Source: Panax quinquefolius (Eukaryota > Streptophyta > Magnoliopsida > Apiales > Araliaceae). From it: 64,000 nt of DNA. Under the pieces are notes generated by a model. That model was given only the letters and a program-made list of their open reading frames with translations, was not told the origin of the DNA and did no database searches. The stretch covers positions 43,824,464 through 43,888,463 of the forward strand of contig CM035162.1 of the NCBI GenBank assembly GCA_020205615.1, written 5' to 3'. Below, one piece after another: positions 35,026 to 47,392 of the stretch. The position numbers and the translations under genes are program-made. Numbering within the stretch: position 1 is the first letter of the stretch; each line of letters begins with the position of its first letter.

Positions 35026-35917
35026 TAGGGTCGAGCAAGTAACCAAATTGGAATCAAAATCGCACTAAAATCGCATCTAACCGCACTAACGGATTCCGGC
35101 AGATATATGTGTTTTAGGTGGGTTGAATAACCAAAATTTATTGCGGTTTGGTTATTAGCCAAACCGTATACATAAAATCGAAACTGCACCATGTGTGTAT
35201 GTATGTATTATCTCTAGTAAATTCTAAAGTTACTTTTCACTTGAATACGCTCAGAGAAAACCACAATCTTGCATTGTCATTTTTTTACCAATTGAAAGAA
35301 GATGTTAGAGGTTATAGAGTCAAAAATTAAGCAATTGAGTTTTGGAATTTCGAATTTGTTTGATGCGTTATTGGAGAGACTTATAGCTGAGGGGCTCGAG
35401 CACTTGATGCATTGGTTAATGTCAATGCTATAATAGTAATAGTCTAATATATTATTTTTCAAATTAGGTACAGTTATGATTATATTCTATAAGTCCTCCC
35501 TGCAATATATGTGATATAATTTTATTCTATCTCTCCAGTATATATTTTTAATTTTTGGGGAACTAGATAAACATTCTTGCTTGTTATCGAATATATGGTC
35601 TCCGTTGTTTTATATAGCGTATGTTTTAGTTTTAAAGCATACTTGATATAATTTCCATTGTCGACTATGTCACTAAGTTAATTGCTCGATGTAAGTTTTA
35701 TGCTAAATTTTATTGAAGGCTTAAGACTTTTTTTTTGTTTCAATTGGTTTTGGAACCGAAACCGCATCAATTAAAATCGCACCGCACACTTTAAAACTGC
35801 ACCGCACCAATCACAAGCGGTTTCGTGTGCGGTTTTAAAATTTTCAAATCGCACCTAAGCAGTTTCGGGTGCGGTTTGGACTTCAAACCGCACCAAACCG
35901 CACCATGCTCACCCCTA
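35026..35917. mobile_element. Probable hAT-type element with TAGGGGTGAGCA ends
   Basis: The right end TGGTGCGG...ATGCTCACCCCTA (inverted TAGGGGTGAGCA) mirrors the left TTAGGGTCGAGCA. Subterminal AACCGCACC / GGTGCGGTTT words occur at both sides (35070-35095, 35755-35905). The expected 8-bp duplication is not clear, since the left flank is in the microsatellite. Confidence 0.55.
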
Positions 35918-36288
35918 CTCCCACTAATATGCCTTTCTAATCATAAATTTGTTAATAAATATTTAAATTTCTTATGTTATAAAAATAATACAAATTAAAT
36001 TATTATTTATTTTAAAATATTAGAGGAAGATGCGTGTAGAAGTAATATGGAATTGAGAAAGTTATAAAAAAAATTCAATTTGACCCCATATATTAAATTT
36101 TTTATAAAATGTCAATGTGGTCAATTTATTCATTATACTTTAATTTTTTCTAAATTTATCATATATTATAAAATAATTTTTTCCCCACTAAAGTCAATTG
36201 ACCCCACACTTTTAATTGTGATTTTGCCGCTACCAAGACCATCAACGTGTTATCCGACAACTCGCAATCATCTGTCTCATATCCATGG

Positions 36289-36846
36289 GCGGATCTACCT
36301 TAGGGCAGTGGGGTCAATTGACCCCACTCAATTTTTGGGAGTCAATTTTTAATTTGATTTTGATTTTATAAAGTGTTTAGTGAAAATAAAAAATTTAGAT
36401 TAAAAGACTATTAAATGTCTCAAATTTCTACCAACACAAATACTCCACTTTTTTATATTGTTTAGTAACTTATATTGAACATGATATTTTTGCAGCTATT
36501 GAAATGAGACTATCATTACGATAGTTTCAAACAATGAAATCTCAAAAAATATTATTATAAATAATATTTTAACAATATTATTTAGTTTTGTAATTTATTT
36601 TAGAGGACACAAGAAATCTCTTATAATAACAGTGTTTTAAAAAATTATAAAATATCATTTTATATATAACATAAGATCGATGATTCAAAGTGTATTCAAT
36701 TACATAAAATAATATCAATTTTATATGATAGCTCACACAATTATTTAAAATATTCCTCGTATTTTGGTGCCTTTATTTTATTTTTTTTATAAATTTTTGT
36801 TTTAAAAAAATTGACCCCACTGAACTAATGGGCTGGATCCGCCCTG
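36289..36846. mobile_element. Probable MITE with GGGCGGATC ends
   Basis: GGGCGGATCTACC...GTGGGGTCAATTGACC at the left mirrors TTGACCCCACTGAAC...GGATCCGCCC at the right. A related GTCAATTGACCCCAC fragment lies just upstream (36070-36215), so a second truncated copy may be present. The target duplication is not clear. Confidence 0.55.
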
Positions 36847-37324
36847 CATCATTAATTCATTCAAACATTTGGCATGCGGTCCACAAGCCATATAATGGTC
36901 TTGCATGGAAAGTTGTATTAAAATAAGCCAATGATGAGATTTGTTGGATAAGTGGTACTGGTAGAAACATTTGGATGAGGCATGATTATGGTGTTTTTGT
37001 GTTACTTTTATAGAACAGGTGGAGGACCAGTTACTCTTGGTTGCGAACAAACACAACTAAAGGTCAGCGACATTATTAACCCTAGTACTATGGACTGAGA
37101 TTTACATCTTATGGGCCATTGTGATGGCAATGCCTTTTCTAAATCTGTCCTCCAAGCTATCACTTCAAGAAACCATCAAAATCCAACTAGATCCTGGGCT
37201 TGGGCTTGCCAATTTTCCTCCAAACATACAAATCTTTCTTTGACAAATTTATCACTCCAGAGTCGGCATCCAAATTACTACAATTTTAGCTATGATTAAA
37301 GTTTGTTATAGCCTAAACATGATA

Positions 37325-37410
37325 GTCTAGTGATAAATGCCTTTTTTTTAATTGTATAATGTCATATTTTCGAGTCTATCCTTAAACAAGTTGTCAGAAG
37401 GAAAAGATTA
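37325..37410 (+). repeat. tRNA-like (SINE-like) remnant, plus strand
   Basis: TAGTCTAGTGATAAATGCC resembles an RNA polymerase III A box and TTTTCGAGTCTATCC, about 40 bases later, resembles a B box. This suggests a decayed tRNA-derived SINE; no intact tRNA can be folded. Confidence 0.35.
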
Positions 37411-37434
37411 AAGGTAAATTTCTCTTAGATTCTC

Positions 37435-37640
37435 CCTATCTCCTTTTTGTTGTTGCTAGTTTTAGTTGAAATCTTAACATTCCTGCCAAGACCCCTAGCT
37501 TCTTTTTGTTGGCTAGTTTTAGTTGAAATCTTAACATTCCTATTTTGGGCAGGAATGGATCCCAAAATCTATTGCACCCAAAATCTTATAAGTAGTTGTT
37601 TTACCATTGAGCTAAGAGGGACTTGGGGATTCTCCCTAGC
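37435..37640 (-). repeat. SINE-like remnant with a 62-bp tandem duplication
   Basis: On the minus strand GTCCCTCTTAGCTCAATGGT (about 37620) has an A-box-like TAGCTCAATGG. A degenerate B box GGGATCCATTCC follows near 37560. Downstream, CTAGTTTTAGTTGAAATCTT appears twice on the plus strand (37456, 37514), each followed by AACATTCCT. Confidence 0.35.
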
Positions 37641-38339
37641 TCCCCTGTTGCCTCCTTCCCCAAGTTCCCCCCTTAGGCCTTAACTCATAATCATTTATGT
37701 TACAAGATCGTTAGCACTCAACCTTCCCTCTCTCGCTCACTTAATTGGTTAGACTAAAATACTGGGATCACAGAAAAATAGAAGTCAACAATTCTGGAGT
37801 GAAATATTCTTTCTTTCTGATAGAATCTTTGGGTCGTGTCCCTTAGCCTTAAGATGAAATGTATTCTTAAAATTAAATTGTAATAATAAAAGTTCTCAAA
37901 TAATGAAAAAAAAGAAAAGAAAAAACAAACACAGTCCTTGAGGATACACTTGTGTATAATAATTATTTTGAAGTATTAATACTTAATATTGATAAAATAG
38001 AAAAAAAAACAATGAGAGACTTGAGAGAAAAATAATGGAGAGAAACTGGGTTTTCTTTTATTTTCACAAGTCTTTTCCAAATCAGCCATCCAAAACAGCC
38101 GTATTAGTAATAGTATGCAAGTGCATTGATTCTAAAGCTAGACCACTTTCTTTTAAAGGATTGTAATCCTAGCTAGCATATTCTTTGGTCCCTATAATAT
38201 TAAAATCAACATGTATCATGATCAACGCCCACCATTCCCTCTTGTTTGTTTAGGGAATCTCTCATTAATTTTTCTGGCTTTTTTTTAAAACAATATTTTT
38301 ACTGAGAAAACAAAGAGAAAATAAAAAGAAAGGACAATG

Positions 38340-38690
38340 TTAACTACTAAGTTGCACCTATTCAACTATCAACTATATAATTTAAAAGCACAAACTTGAT
38401 TTGATTTTACCATTTTTTTGGTTCAACTTTCTTAATTTATATATTTTAATAGTTTTATTTATTTTAAGTATCTTAATAAATTTATAGAGGATAATTTTAT
38501 TGCTACAATCTTATTAAAATATTAATATGTTGGAAAAGCCTCTTTAACATATCACGTGATTTAATTATATTAATATTAGTATTGAACTTTATTATCAAAT
38601 CAATATACTAACTAATCTAATTCATTAAAACTTGAAATTTTATCATACCACATGATTAATTGTATTAATAATAAATGTGAATTTGAAATA
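38340..38690 (+). repeat. AT-rich dispersed repeat, left part (split by the MULE)
   Basis: The sequence (CACGTGATTTAATTATATTA, ATTAGTA, AATTCATTAAAACTTGAAAT) is repeated in direct orientation at about 42080-42345. The copy here is cut by the element at 38691-40372. Confidence 0.65.
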
Positions 38691-40372
38691 GACTAAAAGA
38701 CAATCTGCGCCCCAAACTTTACACCAATGTTGACTTTTGCACCTTAAACTGAAAAAGGTGTCTAAGTACACCCCAAATTTCAATTAAACGTAACAAAATA
38801 CACACTTTACTCAATTAACCGGTCAAAAGTGACTGGCTAAAACTGTAATGTTTATTACAGAGGGGTAAGTTTGGTAATTTATATTTATTTCACACAATAC
38901 ATTGCCTTCTCTCTCTCTGACTCCTACACTGAGTTGACTCACCCATACACCACCCACTTCGACTTCTCCACATCCACCATCCTCTCCTCTCCTCTCCTCT
39001 CCTCTGCCTTCCTCTCTCTCTCTCCTCCCCTCACTTCACTCCAGCCCCTTCACCCTCGACCCCCGATCTCTCTCCATTTCCGCCATTCTTAATCCCTCCG
39101 CCTAAACCCCTCCCCCCTTTTCTCTCTCCTCCGTTGTTGACTCCGTCAAAGGACTAATATCTAATTTTTTGGAGCTGACTCCCCTCTAATATCTAAATTT
39201 TTCAATCTTCTCTCTTTCTTTCACCATTTTGAACCTAAACTTCTAGGTTTTTGAGCTGATTTTTTTGGGTGAAGTTTCTTAGAATCTTCATTTCTTGATA
39301 ACAATGGGTGATGACTGTGGTAGAGGAATAATTTAAAGCAAATCTTTTGCTATACCCAGGTCTAAATCCAAGGTTTGGATTTAGAATTTTTAAGTATCCT
39401 GTGATACTAGGCGATTTTGATTTTCTTTATGGTACTCATTTTTTTGGTTTTTTGGTTTGATTTGTAGTCAATGGCGGGACAGAAGAGGGATAGTTTAGAA
39501 GTTGGAGAAAGATCGAAACTTGGGCATAAGAGAGTAAAATGAGAGATCTTGAATCCGTGTTTCGGTCCAAAGATAATTCTGTTTTTGTAAGTATTTTTAT
39601 GATGATAAATTTGATTTGGGTAAATACCGAGTCCAAATAATTGAATTTATCATAGAGGATGATATTTTTATGGATTCTGGAACTTATACTCTACTTATAT
39701 TAGAGGGGAGTCAGCTCTAAAACCCAGAAGTTTAGGTTCTCTGTATTAGATATTAGTGGGGAGTGAAAATGAGATATATGAGGATAATTTAGGTAAATTC
39801 TATGAGATGTTTCCTTTGATGTATTTGGTTTGTGAAATGGATTTGGTGGTGGGAGATAAAGGTTTGCAATGATTTTTGTAGCGACAGTGGAGGAACAAAG
39901 GTTTGATTTTTTTGTGTGGTGGGTTATGGGGGTAGAATTGTGGGAAGAGGTGGTGTTGCAGTGTTGATGAAAGGTTGTGATGCAGTATTTTTGTTGTGAT
40001 TGTTGTGTTTCATTCATATGCCCATTTTCAGATCCAACAGAAAGAAGAAGATTGTGTTTCATTGGGTGGGATGATTGTGGCTGAAATTGGTAGCAATTGA
40101 CTTAACCCGGAGAAACAGGGGAAATTGATTTGGTTTGGTTTAGTGAAGAAACAGGGGAGGAATTAACTGATGAAGAAGATATGGAAAAGACTTAAATATC
40201 CTTTTAGATCCACATGTGTGCCTTAGTCGGTCACTTTTGATCGGTTAAGTGAGGAAAACATGATTTTTGTTACATTTAATTGAAGTTTGGGGTGTACTTA
40301 GACACCTTTTTCGATTTGGGGTGCAAAAGTCAACACGAGTGTAAAGTTTGGGGTGTAAATTGTCTTTTAGTC
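38691..40372. mobile_element. Mutator-like element with long TIRs and 9-bp TSD TTTGAAATA
   Basis: Inverted repeats of about 150 bp (GACTAAAAGACAATCTGCGC, CCCAAACTTTACACC, TTGACTTTTGCACC, AAAAGGTGTCTAAGTACACC) are mirrored at the right end. TTTGAAATA is duplicated exactly at 38682-38690 and 40373-40381. The interior is GC-richer and CT-rich (CCTCTCCTCTCC at 38980; 39010-39130), with an ATG at 39304 (MGDDCGRG, then a stop) and a 120-codon minus-strand ORF at 39700-40062 without a known domain. It could be a Pack-MULE carrying a host 5' gene fragment; no transposase is seen. Confidence 0.88.
38981..39006 (+). repeat. (CCTCT)n microsatellite
   Basis: About five copies of the pentamer CCTCT lie inside the Mutator-like element, within a wider CT-rich tract. 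Confidence 0.85.
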
Positions 40373-40381
40373 TTTGAAATA

Positions 40382-42545
40382 TAATAACTGTAACATTAGT
40401 TCAAAAATTATAGAGGATTCATTCATAACTAATTGTCATAATTAAATTAAAACTTGAGTTTCATAATTTATTCAGATTAGAATTCCAAGAAAATTTTGTC
40501 AATATAAACACTAATATAGAATTTCATTACAAACTTAAATAAAATTAAAATAATATTCTCATAATCATAACAAAATAAATCTACAACAATCCATTAAAAT
40601 ATTTAGCTTAATAATTGATTGAAAGAAACTGTAATATATAATTCAATCATTAGTTATTTGAATAAATATTTAACTATTTAATAATTACAACTATGTTCTC
40701 TAAATCACAATTTTTTAATTATTAATATAATAAATTATTATTTATGCCAACTGTGCTTCATATGGGGTTGGTGAACTTGTATAATTAAAAAACACACATT
40801 TTGTTTGGTTTCTCAAATTTTTGGTTCAACTTTCCTATTCATGTTAGCATAATTACTATCCAAATTTAAAAATATTTTTATCTCTAATACGAATAGATAA
40901 AAAGAAAGATATTTTTCTTTCTTATTTAAATTAGTATAAGTAGTATTCAAATTTGTAAAATATTCAAAAGAAACCTAACCAATTTCTAATAGAAAAAGTA
41001 ACTTCTAAATGAATTTTTATTTTTGGTTCTACCAATTTAATTATAAATTTTCTAGTCCAGTTTTATGCAATTAATTAAGACAGTTTAACACATTATACTA
41101 TATATTACCTAAATTTATGAAAACTTGAAATTATACCAAATCACACGATTAATTTAATTTATAGCATATCGGATTTTTTTAAAACATAATAATTGTTAAA
41201 ATTAGTTGTAAAAAATATACTGAATTCAAAATATCTAATTATCATAATTAAATTAAAACTTATTAGAACTTGAGTTTCATACTTCTATTTGTATTAGAAT
41301 TCCAAGCAAATTTTGTCAATATAAACATTAATATAGAATTCTATTACAAACTTAAATAAAATTAAAATAATTATTTTTTTCATAATTTAACTAAATAAAT
41401 ATGTACTCCATTTAAATGTTTAGCTTAATAATTGATCAAGTAACCTATATATATAATTCAATATTTATTATTTAAATAAATATTTTATAATTTAATAACT
41501 ATAATTATCTTCTCAACATCTAACTAATATTTATCTATTTAATAATATAATAAACTATTATCTATACCGCCCATGCTTCGTATGGGGTTGATGAGCTTGT
41601 CAACTATTTAATTAAAAGTACAAACTTGGTTTGGTTTTACTAATTTTTGATTTAATTTTCTTAATTCATATTAGCATAAGTACTACCTAAATTTGTATCA
41701 ATTAAATACTATCCAAATTTAAAAATATTCTTATCTCTAAAAGGACTAGAAAAATTAAAGAAGATTTTTTTCTTTCCTATTCAAATTAGTACAAGTATTA
41801 TACAAATTTGAATAATTACTACTCCCTCCGTCCCAGGATAAAAGTCTTTATTACTATTTTGGGTAGTCCCATGTTAAATGTCTACTTTCTTTTAATAACC
41901 AAACTTTTACACATTTTTTCCTATTATGCCCGTAGCATTAAATATCTCATACTTTTCTTATTCTAATTCTATCTCTATATTTAATGACATTATTATGGAC
42001 AATTTTTTTTTTATTTTATTCCTATTCTTAATATGCGTGAAAAGTCCACCAGAACTTTTATCAGGGAGTATATGTTATCAATTAATAACTACCTATATGT
42101 GTTCTTTTTAATAGTTTTATTTAGTTTATACATCTTAATACATTTACATAGGATAACCATATTGCTATAATTTTATTAGGATGTCTAAAAACCTCTTAAC
42201 ATGTCACGTGATTTAATTATATTAATATTAGTTATGAAATTTATTATTAAATTAATATACTAACTAATTTAATTCATTAAAACTTGAAATTTTATCTAAT
42301 CACATGATTAATTGTATTAATAATATATGTGAATTTAAAGCATAATAATTGTAATTTATTAAGCTAAATATTTGAATGGATTATTATAGATTTATTTAGA
42401 TATGATTATGAGAAAATAATTATTTTAATTTTATTTAAGTTTGTAAGCGAATTCTATATTAGCATTTATATTGACAAAATTTGTTTGAATTAAATTCTAA
42501 TCCGAATAGAATTATGAAAATTTAGTTTTAACATAGTTATGACAA
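40382..42545. repeat. AT-rich repeats in direct and inverted copies
   Basis: A block with AAATTAAAACTTGAGTTTCATA, TTAGAATTCCAAG-AAATTTTGTCAATATAAAC and ACAAACTTAAATAAAATTAA occurs at 40430-40625 and again at 41240-41440 in the same direction. It recurs inverted at 42345-42545 (TTTAATTTTATTTAAGTTTGT, GACAAAATTTGTTTGAATTAA). A second block with GCTTCATATGGGGTTGGTGA (40750) and GCTTCGTATGGGGTTGATGA (41575) is also doubled. No coding sequence is present. The arrangement may be one degenerate transposon with inverted ends plus an internal duplication. Confidence 0.65.
41822..42068. mobile_element. Stowaway-type MITE with TA duplication
   Basis: It begins CTCCCTCCGTCCCAGGATAAAAGTC and ends ACTTTTATCAGGGAG, with TA at 41820-41821 and 42069-42070. 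This is the classic Stowaway/mariner-like MITE terminus. It is 247 bp with no ORF. Confidence 0.85.
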
Positions 42546-42726
42546 TTAGTCAGGAATTAACGACCTTGGTTAGATCGAGGCAGATATGCATTTCCCCCTG
42601 CTACGCTTCCCCCTTGGGGGAAGGTTCTTTGAGAGTCGTCCCATGCATACAAGGGGGTAACTACCTCTTGTTATAAGAGGAAAAAAGCCCTAACTCGAAA
42701 AGAACTACTCGCTCCTAACTCGTTCG

Positions 42727-42920
42727 GATAGATGAAATATAACTAAGATATATCTTTTTGATCAGATGTTTCCTCGATCATTAGAAGAAGAATTAAGCCA
42801 AAAATTAGGATACATTACTGGAAAAATCAATCTTCCATAGAAGAGAAGCAAATGAAAGACTTTCATAAAAATTCTCGTAGATTCGAGAATGAAGTTTTCA
42901 GTTTGTACATGCTAGATCAT
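42727..42920 (-). pseudogene. ndhB: Plastid ndhB 5' fragment in the NUPT
   Basis: Reading from ATG 42918-42920: MI, then TAG where Trp is expected, then [20 protein letters not shown] and [11 protein letters not shown]. This is the N-terminus of NADH dehydrogenase-like subunit 2 (NdhB). A frameshift follows and homology ends near 42727, so fewer than 70 of the roughly 510 residues are represented. Confidence 0.8.
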
Positions 42921-43236
42921 AAATTAGTAACCGCATCCAACTTCCAAATAAAATCTCAATTGTTTCGAACTTTCCATTTTTGGAATGGAATATTTACGTA
43001 ATGTCCATAAATAGGATCCAACCTTATTCCAGGGAATTTACATGAGATTCCTCTTTCATATTCTTATGAAACTTTTATATTTTTATGAAAGTCTCTGAGA
43101 GGGCTTAGTTGATCCATAATTTTTGTTTTATTTTTCGTTTCCTTTTCATTTGTTTCGAGAAATATATAAATCAATTATGATTCTTTCTTTTCTCTTGATT
43201 ATTTTCCTATCGAGATGTATAGATCGTGTTCATGGA

Positions 43237-43707
43237 TTAATGAAAATGTGCAAAAGCTCTATTTGCCTATGCCATTCTACGAGTCTTTTCTTTTTTTTGC
43301 GTATGACATCGCCACTCCATTTGGCAGCATCCACTAATTAAGAACTTAATTTGAAAGCCATATTTTAACCCGGGTGTTTTCGAGATGCATCTAATAACCA
43401 ACAAATGAAAAATGTTTTTCCTTGTGAGGCTCTTATTTTAATGGGAACTTGATGAGTCGATCCACCTACACATCTTACTTTTACTTCTATATCGAGAGTT
43501 ACTCCATGTATTGCTTGACGTAAAATAAATAGTGGATTTGTTTATGTCTTTTGTTGAATCTTTTTCACTACTAAATAGAGAATTTGATAAGCCAATGGTT
43601 TTTTCCCGTGTTTCAGAATACAGTTAACCAACATGTTAACTAATCGATTACGATAAATTGAATCAGATTTTGCAATTTTTTTCTTTTGCAGTGCCTCGAT
43701 GTGACAT
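43237..43707 (-). pseudogene. rps7: Plastid ribosomal protein S7 pseudogene in the NUPT
   Basis: ATG 43705-43707 gives [11 protein letters not shown]. An extra A then shifts the frame. [17 protein letters not shown] and [13 protein letters not shown] follow, then TAA after KKIQQKT. Homology continues as [46 protein letters not shown] and LVDAAKWSGDVIRKK with two more TAA codons, ending near TAA 43237-43239. The total length (471 bp) is almost that of intact rps7 (155 codons), so the copy was full length when it arrived. Confidence 0.88.
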
Positions 43708-43754
43708 GAGCGTGAAAATGAGTTCAAGAATTCGTTTTCTTTTTATAAGGGCTA

Positions 43755-44337
43755 AAATCACATATTTTGGTTTTTTACTCCGAGTGGATCTTGAAAGATA
43801 TGAAAGATCTCTCTTTAAGCTATACATACGACTTTTATTGAAAACGACATTTCGCAGAATTTTATATGTATCTATAAGATCAAGTATAGAATTATGTTTT
43901 ATCACTTTAAATTGAGCATCATTTTCCTGTTAGGATTGGAAATCCTATATTTTACATATCCATACGATTGAGTCCTTGTGTTTTCGAAATAGTGTAAAAA
44001 GAAGTGATTCGAATCATTGTTATTTGACTTGGACCTGTTCTAAAAAAGTCGAGGTATTTCGAATTGTTTGTTGATATAGACAAAGTCAGGGAAAAACCTA
44101 TGAAATTCTTTCAATATTGAACCTTAGATATATAATAGTTTCGAATCGAATCTCTCTAGAAAGAATATCTTTTATCTCATGGTAACTTGCTCTAGTCCCC
44201 TTACGAATATTTCATTATTGGGTTAACCATACACTTCACATGTTTCTAGAGATTCACATGGCATCATCAAATGATTCAAGTCTTGGATAAGAATTTACAA
44301 CGCACTAGAATGCCCTTGTTGACGATCTGTGATGCCC
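43755..44337 (-). pseudogene. rps12: Plastid rps12 3' exon and intron remnant in the NUPT
   Basis: Just upstream of rps7 on the minus strand, RSTRSKKPK followed by a mutated stop (TAT for TAA) matches the very end of plastid rps12. The preceding 500 bases, up to AACGCACTAGAATGCCCTTG at 44299, match the rps12 group II intron and its 5' splice region as I remember the plastid order. The exact exon border is approximate. Confidence 0.65.
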
Positions 44338-47300
44338 CAAAATTCAGATATCCTTAAAACCTAGCATCTGGTGCTACATAGTACTACATATTCAATACAT
44401 ACACCCATATAATCTTCAGACATAAATGTAGCCTTAATAGTATTAAAATATGTCACCTTGTACTCCTAGGTTCTAGATACCTTTACATCTTCAAACATAC
44501 TAATGAATATTACTTTATTCAATTAATACATTAAAACACATGTAACTATTATCCGCCAAAATAGATACATATAAACTAGCACATAATCATTTAATCATAT
44601 ACTTTATCATTTTTTTAATCTTCACATTCTTCGGTCCGCTTCGACTTAGCTGAAAATATGTATTTAAAGTAAGAGTGAGCATTCGATTGCTTAACAAGTA
44701 TAAAAGTTGAATAAATTAACATCACGATTAAATTAATCTTCTTTCATATCTTCCACAATTAAATAATAATTGGGAAACACTTTGAATAAATAGGAATAAA
44801 AACTTTCCTTTACTTTAAAAACCTTTAAACCCTCACGTTGAGCGATCATCAAGATTTTAAACTTTTCTTTTCTAACAATTATATTTTACCGTTTACCGAT
44901 AGAATATCTAGAAATAAAAGCTAAAAATTCTCCACAAGTACGTTAGATAGATAGCCTGTCATACCTTACATTATGCACAACCCTTCACGTTCAAACGATT
45001 ATATGCATTTATTTTAGATTCTCCCTTGTGTTGGTTTCATTTTAGTTTTGAAACTCCACTGTGATTGTCAGATATTCCCGACTTAAAAATTTGCCTAATA
45101 ATAAGGTTGTTTATAGCTCAGCCTTGTACAAACATATAATATTTGTATAAGTATAGAATTTATTGGCACAACATAAAAAACTGGCACAAGTATGACAACC
45201 AATTGCTTAATACATAAATCAAACAAGAGTTAGAAACTTGCTAAAATTAAAAGTTGTACAAGATTAGAAACTTGCACAAAATAATAATTTGCACAGGTTA
45301 GGAAACTTGCATTCAATTTAACAATGTGAATGAAGTTAGAGAACACTATCTATTCATTTTTCAAATGGCATATATATATATTATTAAGATCGCACATACC
45401 AATTAGTTACATAAATGATTCCAAATATTGATTAACGTTAACTTATTCAATAACTTATAATGTCTGTTTCAAATGAATCAGAACATATTTCAAAGTTACA
45501 AATACTTGGTACAACATTTCGACGTTCGTACGCCTCACGCTTGACTTGCCTTACACGAACGCCCAAGCGACAAGCTTTTACGTACGCTTAGCATGCCCAT
45601 ACAACTTGTATAATACTTTTTGGTTACTATAAAGTATTTTACGTTTCATAAAGTTTGTCTTTTATAACTTAGAACAATATACCTTAGCGCCGGAAACATT
45701 GCAAGATATACCAAATATTCGCCCTGAACCGCTCTGCTTGGCCTTAGACCTAACCAGACTTGGCCCTTCACTAGTGCATCAACGCTCATGGGTAGCGCAA
45801 CTGTGCTGAACTTCCTGTTAACGAAGTCTTGCAATGCTTAACTTCTCGAAAATTTTCTACTTTGTCGTATCTACTTCGTAACTTCAAAACTTGCTCATCC
45901 GATGATTGAATGAGTCTGTTCTTGAGCCATTTTCGTGCTCGTAACATCCTTTACAAATCCCCCAGAATAGAATAATTTTTTAGATTCTCTAACAAGCCTA
46001 AAAATTGGCTCAAAAATCATTCGTGAGCTAGTTTCACCACATGACGTTTCTAATTTCCCCTTTTCAAATCTTTGTAACTTACTCATCCGAAGTCGGATTA
46101 AGCTCGTTCTTGAGCGTACAACTCCCTTATACTATGCTCTACAAAACCCCTTGAAAATTATAATTTTCTGGAAGCAATAACTAGTCATAAAATTGTCCGA
46201 AAGTCCCCCGAGACCTAGGTTTTCATCTTTTAACCTCTTTTACTGGAAAATTCGCCATGATTTCTGTTTAACACATTTTAGCTTCTTTCCACTTGGAAAA
46301 TTTTCGTAAACTCACATATTTATATTTCCTTCTTTTCGAAATTTAAGAATAACTTACGAACAATGATTTAAGCTTGTTCGATAAACAATAAATAACAAGT
46401 TTTTCATTTTTTTTGGTTAGGTTCGTTACTTTAGTTTAGTTCTCACTTATCATGCATATTACCAATGATTTATTCCTCTAATCTCATCATCCTTATATCC
46501 TCGGATCCACCACGATCTCCACCACAACCACAGTAAGGAATACATATTAAAGCTTAGGCATGGTTAGGGTTTATAGAATTACCTTATTCTTCTCGACAAA
46601 GCTCACTATTTTGGTAGCTTGCTTTCCTCCTCTTATTCCTTCTCCAAATTCTGAGCACTCTCTACTCTCTCTCTCACTCAATTTCTAACAATTTATTCTC
46701 TTGGATTTTAGGAATTGGCAAGGATTGTGAAGAAATGACCTTCTATTTATAGGCTAGCAAGAGTTGGGGTAAGATAGTATTTACACAATAATCTATGACA
46801 TCATCGCATAAATCATTGCTTACATCATCTTCCTCTATGATTGGTTTATTTTCCTTCACTTGGATTGAGTTACCACTTAGTTAGTTTCACTAGGTTTTCT
46901 TTTTCTAGTTCAGTTATTCCAACTAGTTAGCTGTAATCGTTAACTTTGACTGCTCGTATTTCTACCATATAATTTTCGTATTATTCTCGTATTTTACTCG
47001 TATAATATTTTATATTATATTCATTTTATTCTCGTATCTAGGTTTTAACCCTTACATTTATCTCTTTTAGTCAAAATATTAATTTTGACTTTTCGGACTT
47101 TTGAATAGAGAATAAGTCTCTAACCCTCGAATAAACGCTATGTCATAATTCGAAAAACTAAAAAAACATTTTTAGTGTGAATAGTGTTTTATGTCTTTTC
47201 TCGATTTTATTTATTTTTCAACATTAACACGTAAACATAATCTAGGTCATAATACGACCTTTAAAGCACATATCACCGAATACTATCCATAAAAATCTTA

Positions 47301-47361
47301 TTTCATAAATAAATATTCAAAGATCGAATTATAAGATTACACGATTTATCGGGTCATTACA
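44338..47361 (-). mobile_element. Minus-strand gypsy LTR D (3.0 kb, 3' LTR)
   Basis: On the minus strand it starts TGTAATGACCCGATAAATCG at 47361, right after a polypurine tract, and ends TTTTGGGGCATCACA at 44338. A TATA box (CTATAAATAG) is at 46742-46751. It shares its first 600 bp with remnant G at 21530-21917. Its left end sits inside plastid-derived sequence, and the five bases before it (CGATC) would be its target duplication. Confidence 0.75.
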
Positions 47362-47392
47362 TTCTTCCTCTCTTATAAGGATTTTGTCCCCA
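47362..47392 (-). other. Polypurine tract of the LTR D element
   Basis: The minus strand reads GGGGACAAAATCCTTATAAG then AGAGGAAGA directly before the LTR start. This is the same GGGGACGAAAT-type block as in elements A and B. Confidence 0.7.

Larger units (their letters stand above)
42555..44337 (-). other. Nuclear insertion of plastid DNA (NUPT), broken
   Basis: In minus orientation it holds plastid rps12 intron and 3' exon, rps7 and the start of ndhB, in the order of the plastid inverted repeat. All frames carry frameshifts or stops, so this is an old nuclear copy. The left part (42555-42726) has GC-rich hairpins (CCCCCTTGGGGG; CCTCTTGTTATAAGAGG) and looks organellar but I could not assign it. 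The right edge is cut by a gypsy LTR at 44338. Confidence 0.85.

Noticed and set aside
34852..35046. 64-codon ORF rich in Ile-Tyr and Cys-Val
   Set aside because: It is a translation of the (TA)n(CA)n microsatellite.
37325..37410. Intact tRNA gene
   Set aside because: The A-box-like and B-box-like words are present, but acceptor and anticodon stems cannot be formed. A SINE remnant is more likely.
43237..43707. Functional ribosomal protein S7 gene
   Set aside because: There are an early frameshift and three in-frame stops, and it lies in transposon-rich nuclear context. It is a plastid-derived pseudogene.
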